Of a stretch of DNA of 64,000 nucleotides, positions 63,556-64,000 are shown in pieces. Below the pieces are notes generated by a model, which had not been told where the DNA came from, did not search any database, and worked only from the letters and a program-made list of their open reading frames with translations. Both the position numbers and the translations under genes were made by a program. The DNA comes from a bacterium (GTDB lineage: Bacteria; Orphanbacterota; Orphanbacteria; Orphanbacterales; Orphanbacteraceae), in contig JALGYY010000035.1 in assembly GCA_025782575.1 (NCBI GenBank), positions 146,670-210,669 of the forward strand. Reading direction: 5' to 3'. Positions within the stretch are counted from its first letter, which is position 1; the number at the start of each line of letters is the position of its first letter.

Positions 63556-63792
63556 ATGAAGTTCGTACGCACCCGGCTTATTGCCGTCATGTTACTTCTC
63601 CTGCTTCTCGTTCCCGCTGCGGGCTATTCGGCCGGGGATGGCGACATTCCTGAGATGAGCCCGAATAGTTACAAGACCACGATATCAGACATTATTCCCG
63701 TCATCGATATCGGCCCGTACCAGCACGTCCGGGCATTTTCGTGGTCCTACTTATGGGTGTCGATTCGAATCCTGTTTCCCTTTTTCGCCTAA
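63556..63792 (+). CDS. Small exported protein of unknown function
   Basis: A 78-residue product with a clear signal peptide (LIAVMLLLLLLVPAAGYSAG, about 8-27) and a short mature part ending in a hydrophobic aromatic tail (WSYLWVSIRILFPFFA). GGGGGAA precedes ATG 63556; a longer frame from 63496 overlaps the promoter. No family recognised. It may be a membrane-lodged peptide. Confidence 0.65.
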   Translation: MKFVRTRLIAVMLLLLLLVPAAGYSAGDGDIPEMSPNSYKTTISDIIPVIDIGPYQHVRAFSWSYLWVSIRILFPFFA

Positions 63793-63843
63793 CACAGGTG
63801 CCTGGGAATACCGACTGCAGCGTGTTTGGGAACGGAAATAGAC

Positions 63844-64000
63844 ATGGCTCGAGACCATAAACCTCACATGGAGCCGCCTCCTGGCCTGAATCGGCCCGGG
63901 GGGGTTACGGGCGCCGGACACAGTCCTCCGGAGGACCGTGTCAACCTTCTGGAGGAGCTTGCCTCCTTCTGCCAGACGGCTGGCGAGTTTCCCACCGCAC
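63844..64000 (+). CDS. Start of a CDS cut by the window edge, unknown
   Basis: ATG 63844 opens a frame of at least 52 codons that runs off the window with no stop. The visible part (Pro/Gly-rich start, then DRVNLLEELASFCQTAGEF) does not identify a family. GGAAA lies upstream at 63835-63839, a weak ribosome binding site. Confidence 0.5.
   Translation, partial: MARDHKPHMEPPPGLNRPGGVTGAGHSPPEDRVNLLEELASFCQTAGEFPTA

Noticed and set aside
1-64000. Search for CRISPR arrays, tRNA or rRNA genes, insertion sequences and phage genes
   Set aside because: None could be supported by reading; no regular repeat array, no tRNA-like cloverleaf with CCA-end context and no transposase were seen. The only integrase-family gene is the Xer recombinase in its housekeeping place. 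A tRNA scan would confirm.

Overview
The window is a gene-dense stretch of a bacterial chromosome with moderately high GC content. The genes point to an uncultured FCB-type lineage (Latescibacteria, Eisenbacteria, Krumholzibacteria or a relative), but this is inference. Three secreted or envelope proteins end in, or close to, a FlgD-like/sorting-type Ig domain. A 31-residue basic ribosomal protein (bS22/mS38 type) resembles the Bacteroidetes form. There is a full Bat operon and a TonB-ExbB-ExbD set. No rRNA, tRNA, CRISPR array, insertion sequence or prophage was recognised.

Layout. 1-3.2 kb: the end of a large secreted protein and a flippase-like membrane protein. 3.5-7.5 kb: a seven-gene bacterial microcompartment (BMC) operon with one BMC-H, one BMC-T, three BMC-P, a CoA-acylating aldehyde dehydrogenase and a class II aldolase. 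It is most like the PVM (fucose/rhamnose) compartments. It is preceded by a strong sigma-70-type promoter and runs into the convergent rpsT gene. 8-19.7 kb: an outer-membrane protein, purN-purC-purH-guaA, a lytic transglycosylase, an NHL-repeat protein and a membrane beta-propeller protein. 19.7-30.7 kb: housekeeping genes secA, a Smg-like gene, topA-trmFO-xerC-hslV-hslU and argF. 30.7-36.6 kb: a lipoprotein, an HU protein, the tiny bS22-like protein, TonB/ExbB/ExbD and a subtilase. 36.6-44.7 kb: MoxR-DUF58-BatA-E operon. 45-49.5 kb: an RpoD-family sigma factor, a DUF3524 (QTMAN-like) glycosyltransferase, and a leftward ECF sigma/anti-sigma/secreted-protein operon. 49.7-52 kb: a solitary rplC, a DUF5989 micro-protein and leftward fbp. 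52-64 kb: comEC, a Ser/Thr kinase fused to TPRs and a thioredoxin-like domain, rsfS-argS, a PfkB kinase, an unknown gene, purM-cutA-methyltransferase, a small secreted protein and a CDS cut by the window edge.

How the genes work together. In the BMC the aldolase is expected to release an aldehyde (lactaldehyde if the sugar phosphate is fuculose- or rhamnulose-1-phosphate). The aldehyde dehydrogenase would turn it into an acyl-CoA inside the shell. The phosphotransacylase and the NADH-recycling dehydrogenase normally found in such loci are absent here. Purine genes lie in two places (purN/C/H with guaA, and purM near the right end). Many genes overlap by 4 bases (ATGA, TTGA, GTGA), so translational coupling is common, and TTG starts with good ribosome binding sites are frequent.

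Points for a second look: the BMC with a cysteine-motif aldolase; an intrinsic terminator for rpsT embedded antisense in the aldolase gene; a probable leaderless outer-membrane protein mRNA; a kinase that seems to lack any ATG/GTG/TTG start; an arginyl-tRNA synthetase without the HIGH histidines; a sigma-54-type promoter before a sigma-70-family gene; and a stand-alone rplC with its own promoter and terminator.
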